Assembly: GCA_947302535.1 (NCBI GenBank)
Contig: CAMYVX010000010.1
Coordinates: 1-34,362 of the forward strand
DNA length: 34,362 bases
Source: an uncultured Caryophanales bacterium
Lineage (GTDB): Bacteria; Bacillota_I; Bacilli_A; RFN20; CAG-826
Direction: 5' to 3'
Shown: in pieces, positions 24,321-33,470 of the stretch
Position numbering within the stretch: position 1 is the stretch's first letter
How the letters are laid out: every line of letters starts with the position of its first letter
Notes under the pieces: model-generated
The model's database searches: none
Told to the model about the DNA's origin: nothing
What the model saw: only the letters and a program-made list of their open reading frames with translations
Program-made: the position numbers and the translations under genes

Positions 24321-26300
24321 TTATTTATTTTTCTCTTTTTTCAAGGTTAATATTTCAATCACAAAGTCGTTCACACAAGTCATTTGGCCAAGTGTTTCTT
24401 CTTTGAAAGTAATTTGTAGTTTTTCTTGTAATTCTTTCACTAGTTCAACGTAGCTCATTGAGTCTCCGCCTAAATCATTAATCCAGTGGGCTGAATCTTC
24501 AATTTTGAAAGTAGGAAGAATTAAAACTTTGGAGAATGTATCACGAACAATCTTTAAAGTTTCTTCAACATCTTTTTTATCGAAACCGTCAAAGTTTTTC
24601 ACTTTTCTTTCAGCGGAAATTGGCATGTAATCTTTGCTACCATTTTCAATGTCTTTCTTGATGACGAAACGTTTGACTTTCATGTTGTTTGCTAAAGGTA
24701 ATTTTCCTCTAGCTAAATATGTCGCACTAATCTTGACTCCATGAGGAAGATTAGAGCCAATTCTTTCAACTTCTTTTCTTAAGACAGCTAAGTCTTCATC
24801 ATTCATTGAATTATCAACTTCTAAAACTAAAGCCACATCTTCTTTGTGTCCGTTTTTAATTCCTAAGACACAAATTTGATTAACATGTTTTAAATCTTTA
24901 AAAAAGATTTCTAATTCATCTGGGAAGATATTTTCACCGTCACTAGAGATAATAACGTCTTTACTTCTACCTTTGATGTGATAGCCACCAAATTCATCGA
25001 CTTCAACAATGTCTCCGGTATGGAAATAACCATCTTTATCTAAAGAAGCAGGTTGTTCTTTCCCAGCGATGATTTCGCGAATATGAACCGCTCTTGATTT
25101 GATTAATAATTCGTTGTCTTTTCCAACTTTATATTCAACACCATATAGTGGTTTACCAATTGAAGCTTTTAAACGAACATTAAGATCGCTAGAAAGTTCA
25201 ACAGAAGTAACACCAACCTCAGTCATACCATAACCGTTATATAAGTTATAGCCTATGCCGTTAATAGTTTCTAAGGTTTCTTTGGATAGATATCCACCTC
25301 CAGAAATAGCATATCTGACGTCTTTTCCTAAGACATTCTTCTGCACTGTTTCTTTAGCAACTTTCCAGGAGGCTTTACCAGCTTCTTCTTTACTAATTTT
25401 GCCTAAGTTAAAGTCGATAATCTTTTGGACTAATTCTTTCTTACCGCCCATTTCAGCTTTTCTCATTAAAGAAAGAGCTAAAGAATCCCAGAATAGTGGA
25501 ACACTATAAACGTGAGTGACATGGCGTTTGATACATGTTTCTTGTAATTCGGTTGGAGTGTTGTCTGTTGGGAAGACTAGAGTCTTGCCATAGAATGTAT
25601 ACCATAAGAAGACAGCCACAAAACCAAAGATATGATGGAATGGTACCATAGCAAGGATTTTAATCTTGCCATATTTCTTTGGATACATGATATCTTTAGT
25701 TTCTTTGCCCATATCTAAAGATTCACAGATTTGGTGGCATAAATTCTCGCCATTATAAACCATTAATTTAACGTCGCCGGTGGTGCCGCTAGAGCAGAAG
25801 AAAACTTCATTCTCCCAATTAGGTTTAAATGAGACTTCATAGTTACCATTTCTTAAATCAAAGATAGTGACTTTCTTCACTTCATAGTTAAATAAGTCAT
25901 CTGTTACAATAGCAACAGCCTTGGCTTGCTTAATAAGATTAGCAGTTGCTTCTTGCGCTGTATTAGCGGCGATTAAAACAGGTTTAAATCCCGCCATTAG
26001 GATTGCGTAGAAGGCCATAATCCAATATGGGGAATTCTTAGCTTTTAAAACTACTGGTTGATTCTTTTCAACATCCGCTAATTTCTTTGAAATAACTTTA
26101 GCGAAATTGATGATATCCCCTTTTAGTTGTTTATATTTGATTTTCTTTAATTTGAAGTCGTCGTTCTTATATTCGATAGCAATTTCTTTGCTATTCTCAT
26201 CCATGGTGAACATGAAAATGTCTTCCATGGTGCATTTGGTATCGAGTAGTCTTTTTGCTCGTGCCAAATAAGCATTAATCTTTTCAAATTCAGGATACAT
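24321..26300 (-). CDS. Acyl-AMP ligase fused to a C-terminal acyl/peptidyl carrier domain
   Basis: A 659-residue adenylate-forming enzyme with its own carrier domain. The ORF track starts at 26339, but the ATG at 26300 has AAGGAG 9 nt upstream and is preferred. Adenylation motifs are present: CSSGTTGDVKLM (A3-like), NGYGMTEV (A5), YFHTGD and GRSKDVIISSDGENIFPDELE (A7-A8), and a Lys-containing NNMKVKR near A10. Residues about 575-655 form a carrier domain with the phosphopantetheine site LGGDSMSYVEL (Ser614). It probably activates a carboxylic acid and loads it on its own arm. Fatty acid is my guess for the substrate, an amino acid the alternative. A phosphopantetheinyl transferase must be encoded elsewhere. 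No condensation, reductase or thioesterase domain is attached. Confidence 0.85.
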   Translation of the reverse strand: MYPEFEKINAYLARAKRLLDTKCTMEDIFMFTMDENSKEIAIEYKNDDFKLKKIKYKQLKGDIINFAKVISKKLADVEKNQPVVLKAKNSPYWIMAFYAILMAGFKPVLIAANTAQEATANLIKQAKAVAIVTDDLFNYEVKKVTIFDLRNGNYEVSFKPNWENEVFFCSSGTTGDVKLMVYNGENLCHQICESLDMGKETKDIMYPKKYGKIKILAMVPFHHIFGFVAVFLWYTFYGKTLVFPTDNTPTELQETCIKRHVTHVYSVPLFWDSLALSLMRKAEMGGKKELVQKIIDFNLGKISKEEAGKASWKVAKETVQKNVLGKDVRYAISGGGYLSKETLETINGIGYNLYNGYGMTEVGVTSVELSSDLNVRLKASIGKPLYGVEYKVGKDNELLIKSRAVHIREIIAGKEQPASLDKDGYFHTGDIVEVDEFGGYHIKGRSKDVIISSDGENIFPDELEIFFKDLKHVNQICVLGIKNGHKEDVALVLEVDNSMNDEDLAVLRKEVERIGSNLPHGVKISATYLARGKLPLANNMKVKRFVIKKDIENGSKDYMPISAERKVKNFDGFDKKDVEETLKIVRDTFSKVLILPTFKIEDSAHWINDLGGDSMSYVELVKELQEKLQITFKEETLGQMTCVNDFVIEILTLKKEKNK

Positions 26301-26388
26301 ATTATTTATCTCCTTAAAACTGCAATATCCATAATACATAAAACAAGATAAAAATAAAATTATTATTTTTTGTCTTATGCGAGTTTTC

Positions 26389-26826
26389 TTAATCTAATAA
26401 TGATTTAAATTCCACTGATACGGTCGTATCAATTGTAAGAATGGCATAGGATAAATCATGGCCATCTCTATCAAAAGAGATTGCGCCTGGATTTATGATA
26501 ATTAAGCCGTTTTCTTTGGTATATTTTCGAGAATGGGTGTGCCCGTGGACGAATATCTTGATGTCATATTCCTTAATAATGTCATATGGGATAGTGGGAT
26601 AATGTTGCATCAATAATTTACCAACTGGAGTATCTATAATTCTTCTTATTGGGGCGGTAGAAAAATGATCACAGTTACCCTTAACACTTTCAAAAGGAGC
26701 AATACTATATTCATCAGTTTCGCTGTCTCCGGCATGCAAAAATAAATCAGCCTCTGGATACATAAGAGCGATTTGATCTAGTGCTCGATTATTATGATGG
26801 GAATCCGAAACAAGAATTATTTTCAT
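26389..26826 (-). CDS. YfcE/MJ0936-family metallophosphoesterase
   Basis: A 145-residue single-domain calcineurin-like phosphoesterase. All five metal-binding blocks can be seen: SDSHHN, HAGDSE, GNCD, QHY and HGHTHS. Members act on phosphodiester model substrates, and the natural substrate is usually unknown. The gene is divergent from fmt with 53 nt between. A TAAAAT box lies 9 nt before the ATG and no Shine-Dalgarno exists, so the message may be leaderless. The ligase-carrier gene lies downstream after an 88-nt gap with its own ribosome site. Confidence 0.92.
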   Translation of the reverse strand: MKIILVSDSHHNNRALDQIALMYPEADLFLHAGDSETDEYSIAPFESVKGNCDHFSTAPIRRIIDTPVGKLLMQHYPTIPYDIIKEYDIKIFVHGHTHSRKYTKENGLIIINPGAISFDRDGHDLSYAILTIDTTVSVEFKSLLD

Positions 26827-26835
26827 CTTATTACT

Positions 26836-26841
26836 ATTTTA
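26836..26841 (-). promoter_or_regulatory. -10 box of the phosphoesterase gene
   Basis: TAAAAT on the minus strand with 9 nt to the ATG at 26826, leaving a predicted leader of about 0-3 nt. Confidence 0.35.
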
Positions 26842-26866
26842 AGTTTTTTTGTAAACAAAAATGAAG

Positions 26867-26872
26867 TATTAT
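26867..26872 (+). promoter_or_regulatory. -10 box of fmt
   Basis: TATTAT ends 7 nt before the GTG start at 26880; a second, overlapping TATTAT occurs at 26870-26875. A TTGTAA lies upstream at suboptimal spacing (15 nt to the second box). No Shine-Dalgarno can be seen. Confidence 0.35.
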
Positions 26873-26879
26873 TATTTCC

Positions 26880-27818
26880 GTGGATATTAAAGAAGTAAGA
26901 ATCGTCTTTATGGGCACTCCAACGATTAGTGCAAACTGTCTTCGCGGCTTAATTGAGCACGGTTTTAATATTGTTGCTGTTATTACTCAAGCAGACAAAA
27001 AAGTGGGACGAAAAGAGATTATTACTAAGTCTCCGGTAAAACTTGTTGCAGAAGAATATAACATTCCTGTATATACTCCAATTAAGATTCGTTTAGATTA
27101 TGAATTTCTTAAAGAAATAAATCCAGATTTAATCTTAACTTTTGCATATGGACAAATCGTTCCTCAAGGTGTTTTAGATATTCCTCGACTTGGTTGTTTG
27201 AATTTACATGGATCATTGCTTCCTAAATATCGTGGAGCTTCTCCAATACAGGCTGCTTTATTTAATAACGAAGAAGTTACTGGCGTGACATTAATGGAAA
27301 TGATTAAACAAATGGACGCTGGTAGAATGTATGCCAAAAAAGAAGTAAGAATTGAAAAAGATGATAACGCTACTTCTTTATTCAATAAAATTGGCGATGC
27401 TGGATTAGAATTAGCCCTTGAGGCTTTGCCTAAATATGTTGATGGTTTATTAGAAGGTGTTCCTCAAGATGAGTCTTTAGTTAGTTTTTGCGGAATTATC
27501 AAACCAGAAGACGAAAAAATTGATGTTAATTGTTCCGCAAAAACCATTTATGGTTTAATTCGTGGACTTAGTGATAATCCTGGTGCTTATTTATATTTAG
27601 ATGAAGCCAAAATAAAAATATATAAAGCCGACTATGTTAGCGGAGAATATAGTGGGGAAAACGGAGAAATTATCCAAGCTGATAAAAATGGCTTACTCAT
27701 GAAATGCCATGACGGAGCTATTAAGATATTAGAACTTCAAAAAGAAGGTAAAAAGAGAATGGATTACCGTAGTTTTATTAACGGCAATCAAAATCTTTTG
27801 CATCGGTATTTCAAATAA
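26880..27818 (+). CDS. fmt: Methionyl-tRNA formyltransferase
   Basis: A 312-residue enzyme that formylates initiator Met-tRNA with 10-formyltetrahydrofolate. The N-terminal domain shows FMGTP, the folate-binding and catalytic NLHGSLLPKYRGASPIQ and MDAG. The C-terminal OB-like tRNA-binding domain (about 205-312) is complete. The start is GTG at 26880, because no ATG or TTG lies close upstream in frame and the family begins at RIVFMGTP, only five residues further. The neighbouring def and priA genes common in other bacteria are absent. The stop is followed at once by the ATG of the nuclease-helicase. Confidence 0.96.
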   Translation: MDIKEVRIVFMGTPTISANCLRGLIEHGFNIVAVITQADKKVGRKEIITKSPVKLVAEEYNIPVYTPIKIRLDYEFLKEINPDLILTFAYGQIVPQGVLDIPRLGCLNLHGSLLPKYRGASPIQAALFNNEEVTGVTLMEMIKQMDAGRMYAKKEVRIEKDDNATSLFNKIGDAGLELALEALPKYVDGLLEGVPQDESLVSFCGIIKPEDEKIDVNCSAKTIYGLIRGLSDNPGAYLYLDEAKIKIYKADYVSGEYSGENGEIIQADKNGLLMKCHDGAIKILELQKEGKKRMDYRSFINGNQNLLHRYFK

Positions 27819-30152
27819 ATGGAAACATTGAAATTATCGGTCCACCAATTAGTGGACTTTCTTTTGAGAAAAGGAAGCATTGATAATCGTGTTTTTAATC
27901 GTGCTTCTATGAGTGAAGGAAGTAGACTTCATCGTTTGTACCAATCTAATCAAGATGCGGATTTTCTTTCTGAATACCCTTTAAAACATGAATATTATGT
28001 CGACGGTGTATTAATTGAATTAAATGGTTTTGCTGATGGAATTAGACAAAATAAGTTCGGTGAATACTGTGTTGAAGAAATTAAAACCACAGTGGAAGAG
28101 CTACAAGTCTTTAAAGAAGAAAATATAGCTTGGCACCTTGGACAAGCTAAATGCTACGCTTTGATGTTTGCTCAAGAAAGAAAACTAGAAAGAATATCTA
28201 TAAAAATTATTTATATCAGGCAAGGAAAAGAAAAAGAAAGACTAGTTGATCTTTATAATTTCTCGACCACTGAATTAGAACAAGATGTTATTACATATTT
28301 AGAAGATTATTTAGATTTTTATAGCATTATTTTTCGTTATAACGAAAAGAAGATGGAATCTATTAATAATTTAGCTTTCCCATTTGGTAAATATCGTAAA
28401 GGCCAAAGAGAACTATCTAAATATGTCTATGCACTAGCTAGTAATGGTGGAAGGATGTTTATTGAGGCTCCAACTGGAATTGGTAAAACGATGTCGACTC
28501 TTTTTCCTTGTATCAAAGCCCTTTCTTTGAATGATAAAGGAAAAATCTTTTATCTAACAGCAAAGACTAGTGGGAAAGAAGCTGCCTATAATGCTGTAAA
28601 TATTTTAAAGGAAAAGGGATTAATAATTAATGATATTGTTATTACCGCTAAAGAGAAGATTTGTCCTAATGGACAAAAGACATGTAATCCTGATGAGTGT
28701 CCCTTTGCTAAGGACTACTATACAAAACTTCAAGCAATCTTAAGATTTGCTTTAACTAACTACTCAACTTTTGATTATGACTTAGTAAATCAGATTGCTT
28801 TCGATAATATGATTTGTCCTTTTGAATTACAGTTAGATTTATCGCTTTTCTGTGACATCATCATCTGCGATTATAATTACTTATTTGATCCAATTTCATA
28901 TATGAAACGCTATTTTGATGAGGATAGTTCACATTATATGGCACTTATTGATGAGGCTCATAACCTTGTAGACCGTTCGCAGAATATGTATAGTGCTTCT
29001 CTTTCCTATAACACATTCTTAAAGATGAAGAAGTCCTTAAGAAAAGTTAAGTCAGTAAAACTGAAAAGAAGAATTACTTCTTTAAATCGTATGTTTGAAG
29101 AGATTAATTTGACATATGAAGATAATGAAACAATTATTGAAAAGTTGAGTGACGAATATATTGATTATCTTATTGATTTCAATGAAACATATTTGGCGGT
29201 CAATAAGGATGACCATCACCTTATTACAAAAGAAACAACAAACTTCTTTTTAGACGTAAATCGCTTTTTGAAGATTGGCGAATTAGTGGATGAAAAATAT
29301 TTGACCTACATTCGCAAGAATAGTGAAGACATAACTATTAACTATTTCTGTCTTGATACTTCTAAGTTCCTCCATTCGTTAACAAATAGAATCAAACTTG
29401 CTTTATTCTTCTCCGCGACATTTTCACCAATGGATTATTACGTTAATATGCTGGGTGGCGAGAGTGGTGATGCTTGTTTGTCTTTACCATCTCCATTCCC
29501 AAGAGAAAACTTTGAAGTGCTCGTAGCCCCCAAGGTTTCTATTAAATATAAGCACCGTGATGAATCATATGAAAGTGTAAGGAAATATATCAAAACATTT
29601 GTTTCTTCCAAGATCGGCAATTACTTTATTTATTCTCCGAGTTATGAATATATGCATAAACTTTTAGCGGGTTTTGAGATGGAAGATGTTGATGTTTATC
29701 AACAAAGCAAAGAGATGAGCGACAAAGAAAAGCAAACATTCTTACTTAACTTTACTTCTTCGCCCACCAAAACAACTCTTGGCTTTTTAGTTATTGGTGG
29801 CTCCTTTGGAGAAGGTATTGATTTAGTTAGCGATCGCCTTATAGGAGTGGTGATTATTGGTATTGGTCTACCAAGAATTAATTTTGAATCCAATCAAGTG
29901 GCGGAATATTTTAAGAATCAGGATATGGCTGGATACGATTATGCTTATACAAATCCTGGCATTAACAAAGTTATGCAAGCTGTTGGTCGAGTTATTAGAA
30001 GCGAAGAAGATAAAGGCGCAGCTTTATTAATCGATGAAAGATATTTAAATCGTAATTATTTAGATTTATATCGAGCAGAATGGAAAAACTATAAAGTAGT
30101 GTTCAACGAAGAAGATATTCAAGGAGCTTTAAAGAATTTTTATAACAAATAA
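27819..30152 (+). CDS. PD-(D/E)XK nuclease fused to a Rad3/DinG-type Fe-S helicase
   Basis: A 777-residue fusion. Residues 1-150 look like a RecB/Cas4-type nuclease: His38 in GSRLHRL, Asp73 in GFADGI, Glu87 and Lys89 in VEEIKTT, and a QxxxY motif (Gln109-Tyr113). The rest is a superfamily 2 XPD-like helicase with Walker A EAPTGIGKTM (216-225), four cysteines spaced for a 4Fe-4S cluster (Cys282, 289, 294, 333), DEAH (378-381) and motif VI QAVGRVIRSEEDKG. Such enzymes unwind 5'-to-3' and act in DNA repair. The fused nuclease suggests end or flap processing. The ATG directly follows the fmt stop. Every catalytic residue expected is present. Related proteins exist in Firmicutes but their role is not well known to me. 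Confidence 0.88.
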   Translation: METLKLSVHQLVDFLLRKGSIDNRVFNRASMSEGSRLHRLYQSNQDADFLSEYPLKHEYYVDGVLIELNGFADGIRQNKFGEYCVEEIKTTVEELQVFKEENIAWHLGQAKCYALMFAQERKLERISIKIIYIRQGKEKERLVDLYNFSTTELEQDVITYLEDYLDFYSIIFRYNEKKMESINNLAFPFGKYRKGQRELSKYVYALASNGGRMFIEAPTGIGKTMSTLFPCIKALSLNDKGKIFYLTAKTSGKEAAYNAVNILKEKGLIINDIVITAKEKICPNGQKTCNPDECPFAKDYYTKLQAILRFALTNYSTFDYDLVNQIAFDNMICPFELQLDLSLFCDIIICDYNYLFDPISYMKRYFDEDSSHYMALIDEAHNLVDRSQNMYSASLSYNTFLKMKKSLRKVKSVKLKRRITSLNRMFEEINLTYEDNETIIEKLSDEYIDYLIDFNETYLAVNKDDHHLITKETTNFFLDVNRFLKIGELVDEKYLTYIRKNSEDITINYFCLDTSKFLHSLTNRIKLALFFSATFSPMDYYVNMLGGESGDACLSLPSPFPRENFEVLVAPKVSIKYKHRDESYESVRKYIKTFVSSKIGNYFIYSPSYEYMHKLLAGFEMEDVDVYQQSKEMSDKEKQTFLLNFTSSPTKTTLGFLVIGGSFGEGIDLVSDRLIGVVIIGIGLPRINFESNQVAEYFKNQDMAGYDYAYTNPGINKVMQAVGRVIRSEEDKGAALLIDERYLNRNYLDLYRAEWKNYKVVFNEEDIQGALKNFYNK

Positions 30153-30160
30153 CATTTTTA

Positions 30161-30169
30161 TGTTAAAAT
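30161..30169 (+). promoter_or_regulatory. Extended -10 promoter of lepA, inside an inverted repeat
   Basis: TGTTAAAAT is an extended -10 with one mismatch, 9 nt before the lepA ATG. It overlaps the inverted repeat TAACAT-TTTT-ATGTTA (30150-30165), a possible operator. No Shine-Dalgarno lies in the remaining leader. Confidence 0.45.
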
Positions 30170-30178
30170 AGGCGAGTT

Positions 30179-31993
30179 ATGGAATTTGATCAAAAGAAAA
30201 CACGCAATTTCTCTATCATTGCCCACATCGATCACGGTAAGTCAACTTTGGCAGATCGTATTTTAGAGCAGACTGGTGCGATTGAAGAAAGAGAAATGAA
30301 AGACCAAATTCTCGACTCTATGGATCTAGAAAGAGAAAGAGGAATAACTATTAAGTTAAACGCCGTAACTCTTTCGTATAAAGCCGATGATGGTGAAGAT
30401 TATATCTTCAATCTCATCGACACTCCAGGGCATGTTGACTTTACCTACGAAGTATCACGCTCACTCGCTGCTTGCGAAGGTGCGATTTTAGTTGTTGATG
30501 CCACTCAAGGAGTAGAGGCGCAAACATTAGCCAATACTTATCTTGCTATCGATAATGATTTATACATTTTACCAGTTATCAACAAAGTTGATTTACCAAG
30601 TGCCGCGCCTGAAATGGCAAAAAAGGAAATCGAAGAAAGAATTGGTATTGATTGTTCTAACGCCATCGAAGTATCAGCGAAGACTGGTTTTCACATTCAT
30701 GATTTATTAGAAGCAATAGTGAAATATATCCCTGCTCCTAATGGAGATATTAATAAACCTTTAAAAGCCCTTATCTTTGATAGTTATTATGATTCTTATC
30801 GTGGCGTCATTATTTTAGTAAGAATTAAAGAAGGTAAAATTAATGTTGGCGATAAGATTTATCTTATGCAAGCCAAAAAAGAATATTTAGTAACTGAACT
30901 TGGTATTAGAACACCCAATGAATTTAAACTTAATTCATTAATCTCTGGTCAAGTTGGTTATATTGCTGCTCAGATTAAGGATATAAAAGATATCCATCCT
31001 GGTGACACAGTTACTTTATCAAATAATCCTTGTGTAGAGGCTTTGCCTGGATATCGCGTTATGAACCCAATGGTTTATTGTGGCTTATATCCTGTTAGTA
31101 GTGATGATTATCAATCTTTAAAAGAAGCTTTAGAAAAGCTTACTCTTAATGATGCTTCTTTACAATTTGTCGCTGAGACTAGCCAAGCTTTAGGTTTTGG
31201 TTTTAGATGTGGTTTTTTAGGTTTACTTCATATGGACATTGTCCAAGAAAGATTAGAAAGAGAATATAATCTTGATTTAATCTTAACGGCCCCAAGTGTT
31301 ATTTATAAAGTCCATCTAACAGATGGAGAAGTGATAAATTTAGATAATCCATCTAAACTTCCAGAAGCTTCTAAAGTAGCTTATATTGAAGAACCTTATG
31401 TGAAGGCGAACATTATGACACCTAAAGAATATGTAGGAGCGATCATGCAGTTATGTCAGGACCGTCGTGGCATTTATACATCTTTAGAATATTTCGATGA
31501 TACAAGAATGGTGTTGACTTACGAATTACCGTTAGCGGAAATTGTTTACAATTTCTTTGATAAACTCAAGAGCTACACAAAAGGGTATGCCTCCTTTGAT
31601 TATGAATATAGCGATTATCATCGTAGCGACTTGGTGAAACTCGATATTTTATTAAACGGACAAGTGGTGGATGCTTTAAGCAGTATCATTTATCGTCCAA
31701 GCGGATATCAAAGAGGGCTTGGTATAATTCGAAGAATTAAAGAAGTCATTCCTCGTCAACAATTTGAGATTCCTATTCAAGCCGCGATTGGTGGCAAAGT
31801 CATTGCCCGTTGCGATGTGAAAGCGGTACGTAAAGATGTCTTAGCCAAGTGTTATGGTGGAGATATTTCCCGTAAAAAGAAGCTTTTAGAGAAGCAAAAA
31901 GAAGGTAAAAAGAGAATGAAGAAGATTGGATCTGTTGAAGTTCCTCAAGATGCCTTCATGTCTATCTTGTCGATAGACGATAACGATAAATAG
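30179..31993 (+). CDS. lepA: Elongation factor 4 (LepA)
   Basis: A 604-residue translational GTPase that acts on the ribosome in elongation and assembly. G motifs: AHIDHGKST (G1), RGITIK (G2), DTPGH (G3), NKVD (G4) and SAKTG (G5). EF-G-like domains II, III and V and the LepA-specific C-terminal domain ([47 protein letters not shown]) follow. Full length. The start is decided by homology ([23 protein letters not shown]); there is no Shine-Dalgarno. In Bacillus lepA lies between spoIIP and hemW, while here the upstream neighbour is the nuclease-helicase and two new genes separate it from hemW. Confidence 0.98.
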   Translation: MEFDQKKTRNFSIIAHIDHGKSTLADRILEQTGAIEEREMKDQILDSMDLERERGITIKLNAVTLSYKADDGEDYIFNLIDTPGHVDFTYEVSRSLAACEGAILVVDATQGVEAQTLANTYLAIDNDLYILPVINKVDLPSAAPEMAKKEIEERIGIDCSNAIEVSAKTGFHIHDLLEAIVKYIPAPNGDINKPLKALIFDSYYDSYRGVIILVRIKEGKINVGDKIYLMQAKKEYLVTELGIRTPNEFKLNSLISGQVGYIAAQIKDIKDIHPGDTVTLSNNPCVEALPGYRVMNPMVYCGLYPVSSDDYQSLKEALEKLTLNDASLQFVAETSQALGFGFRCGFLGLLHMDIVQERLEREYNLDLILTAPSVIYKVHLTDGEVINLDNPSKLPEASKVAYIEEPYVKANIMTPKEYVGAIMQLCQDRRGIYTSLEYFDDTRMVLTYELPLAEIVYNFFDKLKSYTKGYASFDYEYSDYHRSDLVKLDILLNGQVVDALSSIIYRPSGYQRGLGIIRRIKEVIPRQQFEIPIQAAIGGKVIARCDVKAVRKDVLAKCYGGDISRKKKLLEKQKEGKKRMKKIGSVEVPQDAFMSILSIDDNDK

Positions 31994-32023
31994 TAAAAAA
32001 TTAGTAGATTTTTATAAATGTTC

Positions 32024-32056
32024 TTGCATATATCTATTAACTTAAGTTAAGATAAT
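32024..32056 (+). promoter_or_regulatory. Candidate promoter and palindrome upstream of the Fic-like gene
   Basis: TTGCAT (32024-32029) and GATAAT (32051-32056) are 21 nt apart, which is long. Between them lies a perfect 14-bp palindrome TTAACTTAAGTTAA (32037-32050), a possible operator. TAGAGG at 32059-32064 is the ribosome site. Confidence 0.3.
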
Positions 32057-32073
32057 GCTAGAGGTTTTTAGAT

Positions 32074-33462
32074 ATGGGAAATAGTGAACTTGCAATTCGT
32101 TTTACCGAAAACTATTATGCGACTAAAAGTGAAGTCAGTCGCGAACTTAAAATGTCATTAATTGATAATATTTGGTCTGATATTTTGACTTATCGTGGTA
32201 ACTTTTACCATTATTTGACATTACGTGGTATTGATCGCTCAATGCTTTCATTATGTATGTGTCCAAATATCTCCAATCAGCTTAGCAGTTTACAAGGACG
32301 CCTTATGAACGCAAACGCGGAATATTTAAGATTAAATATTGCTAATGGAGATTTGAAATATTTTGAGATGAGCTGCCGTATATCCGCACTTAAATCATTA
32401 GCGGCCTTCCATCAATTAGACGTAAGTGAGAATTTTATCCGCTCCATTATCAATGGAACCATCTCCGAATCTAATGATTCCATGAAAGTGTTGTCTTTAT
32501 ATAACAAGGCTTTAGATTATGTTAAAGATAAACACTTTGATCCTATTGATAATGATTTTGTGAGAGGATTATACGCTGAGATGACTGGTTCTTCTCAACC
32601 TTATTCTTTCTTTAGAATGAATAAAGATGCTAATCCATCTAACCGCGTGATTATTGACCGTATTTATACATCCGCTCCTGTTGAAAGTATTGATTCGATG
32701 ATGAGTAGTTTATATAGCTTTATTGAAAAGGCGACTATCCCAAATATCGCTAAAGCGATGATTACTCATTATTATGTTTCTTATGTCCGTCCTTTCGATA
32801 ATTATAATGATGAGATGGCTTTATTAATGATGAAAGCCGTCTTAGCGCATTTCGATTTATTAGAGTTCGGCGTGGCTTTGCCGCTTGAAAGTCTTCTTTT
32901 AGAAGCTGAAGAATTAACAAAAATGAGTGTAGAAACACAAAAGACTCATGATGTTACATATTATGTAAATGTTATGTTAAGACATGTTGGCCGTAAATGC
33001 GAAGAAGTCTTCGACATTATGACTAACCAGAAAAAAGAAGAAATCAAAAAAGAAATTTACCAAGAAGAAGTCGCGGTAAAAGTTCCTGAAGAAAAGGAAG
33101 AAGCTCTTGAAGCTGTTATGGAAAAAGAAGAAACAGTGGAAGAAAAGAAAGAACCCGCTCCTACCTATTCTAATGAAATTGCGATTAGCTATATTCCTCC
33201 AGAATTAGATGAAAAGCAAGCAGCTAGATTAGAAAACCACCTCTTAGAATTGGATCCTTCCTTAAGGAAAGGGGAAGCGAAATTCTATGCTAGACATTGT
33301 ACTTTAGGTAAATCATATACCATCGCTCAATATAAGAAAGCGATTGGCTGTGTTTATGAAACTGCTAGAACTAGTATGGACCATCTAGTAGAATTAGGTT
33401 ATTATCGTAAAGATAGAGTGAACAACAAAAAGAATGTTTACACTCCAATTGCTAGAAAGTGA
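32074..33462 (+). CDS. Degenerate Fic-fold protein with C-terminal winged-helix-like domain
   Basis: A 462-residue protein. Residues about 115-300 match the Fic fold: a class II-like region (SESNDSMKVLSLYNKALDYV), then a helix pair ending HYYVSYVRPFDNYNDEMALLM. In active Fic enzymes the second helix reads HPF.DGNGR..R. Here the catalytic His is Arg239, and the Gly and Arg residues of the anion hole are replaced (DNYNDE). AMP transfer is therefore unlikely. A Glu/Lys-rich, probably disordered linker (about 325-370) leads to a C-terminal helical domain (about 385-460; YTIAQYKKAIGCVYETARTSMDHLVELGYYRK), which resembles the winged helix found behind many Fic domains. A non-enzymatic regulator is the best inference. 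It lies between lepA and hemW. Confidence 0.7.
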   Translation: MGNSELAIRFTENYYATKSEVSRELKMSLIDNIWSDILTYRGNFYHYLTLRGIDRSMLSLCMCPNISNQLSSLQGRLMNANAEYLRLNIANGDLKYFEMSCRISALKSLAAFHQLDVSENFIRSIINGTISESNDSMKVLSLYNKALDYVKDKHFDPIDNDFVRGLYAEMTGSSQPYSFFRMNKDANPSNRVIIDRIYTSAPVESIDSMMSSLYSFIEKATIPNIAKAMITHYYVSYVRPFDNYNDEMALLMMKAVLAHFDLLEFGVALPLESLLLEAEELTKMSVETQKTHDVTYYVNVMLRHVGRKCEEVFDIMTNQKKEEIKKEIYQEEVAVKVPEEKEEALEAVMEKEETVEEKKEPAPTYSNEIAISYIPPELDEKQAARLENHLLELDPSLRKGEAKFYARHCTLGKSYTIAQYKKAIGCVYETARTSMDHLVELGYYRKDRVNNKKNVYTPIARK

Positions 33463-33470
33463 GGACTATT

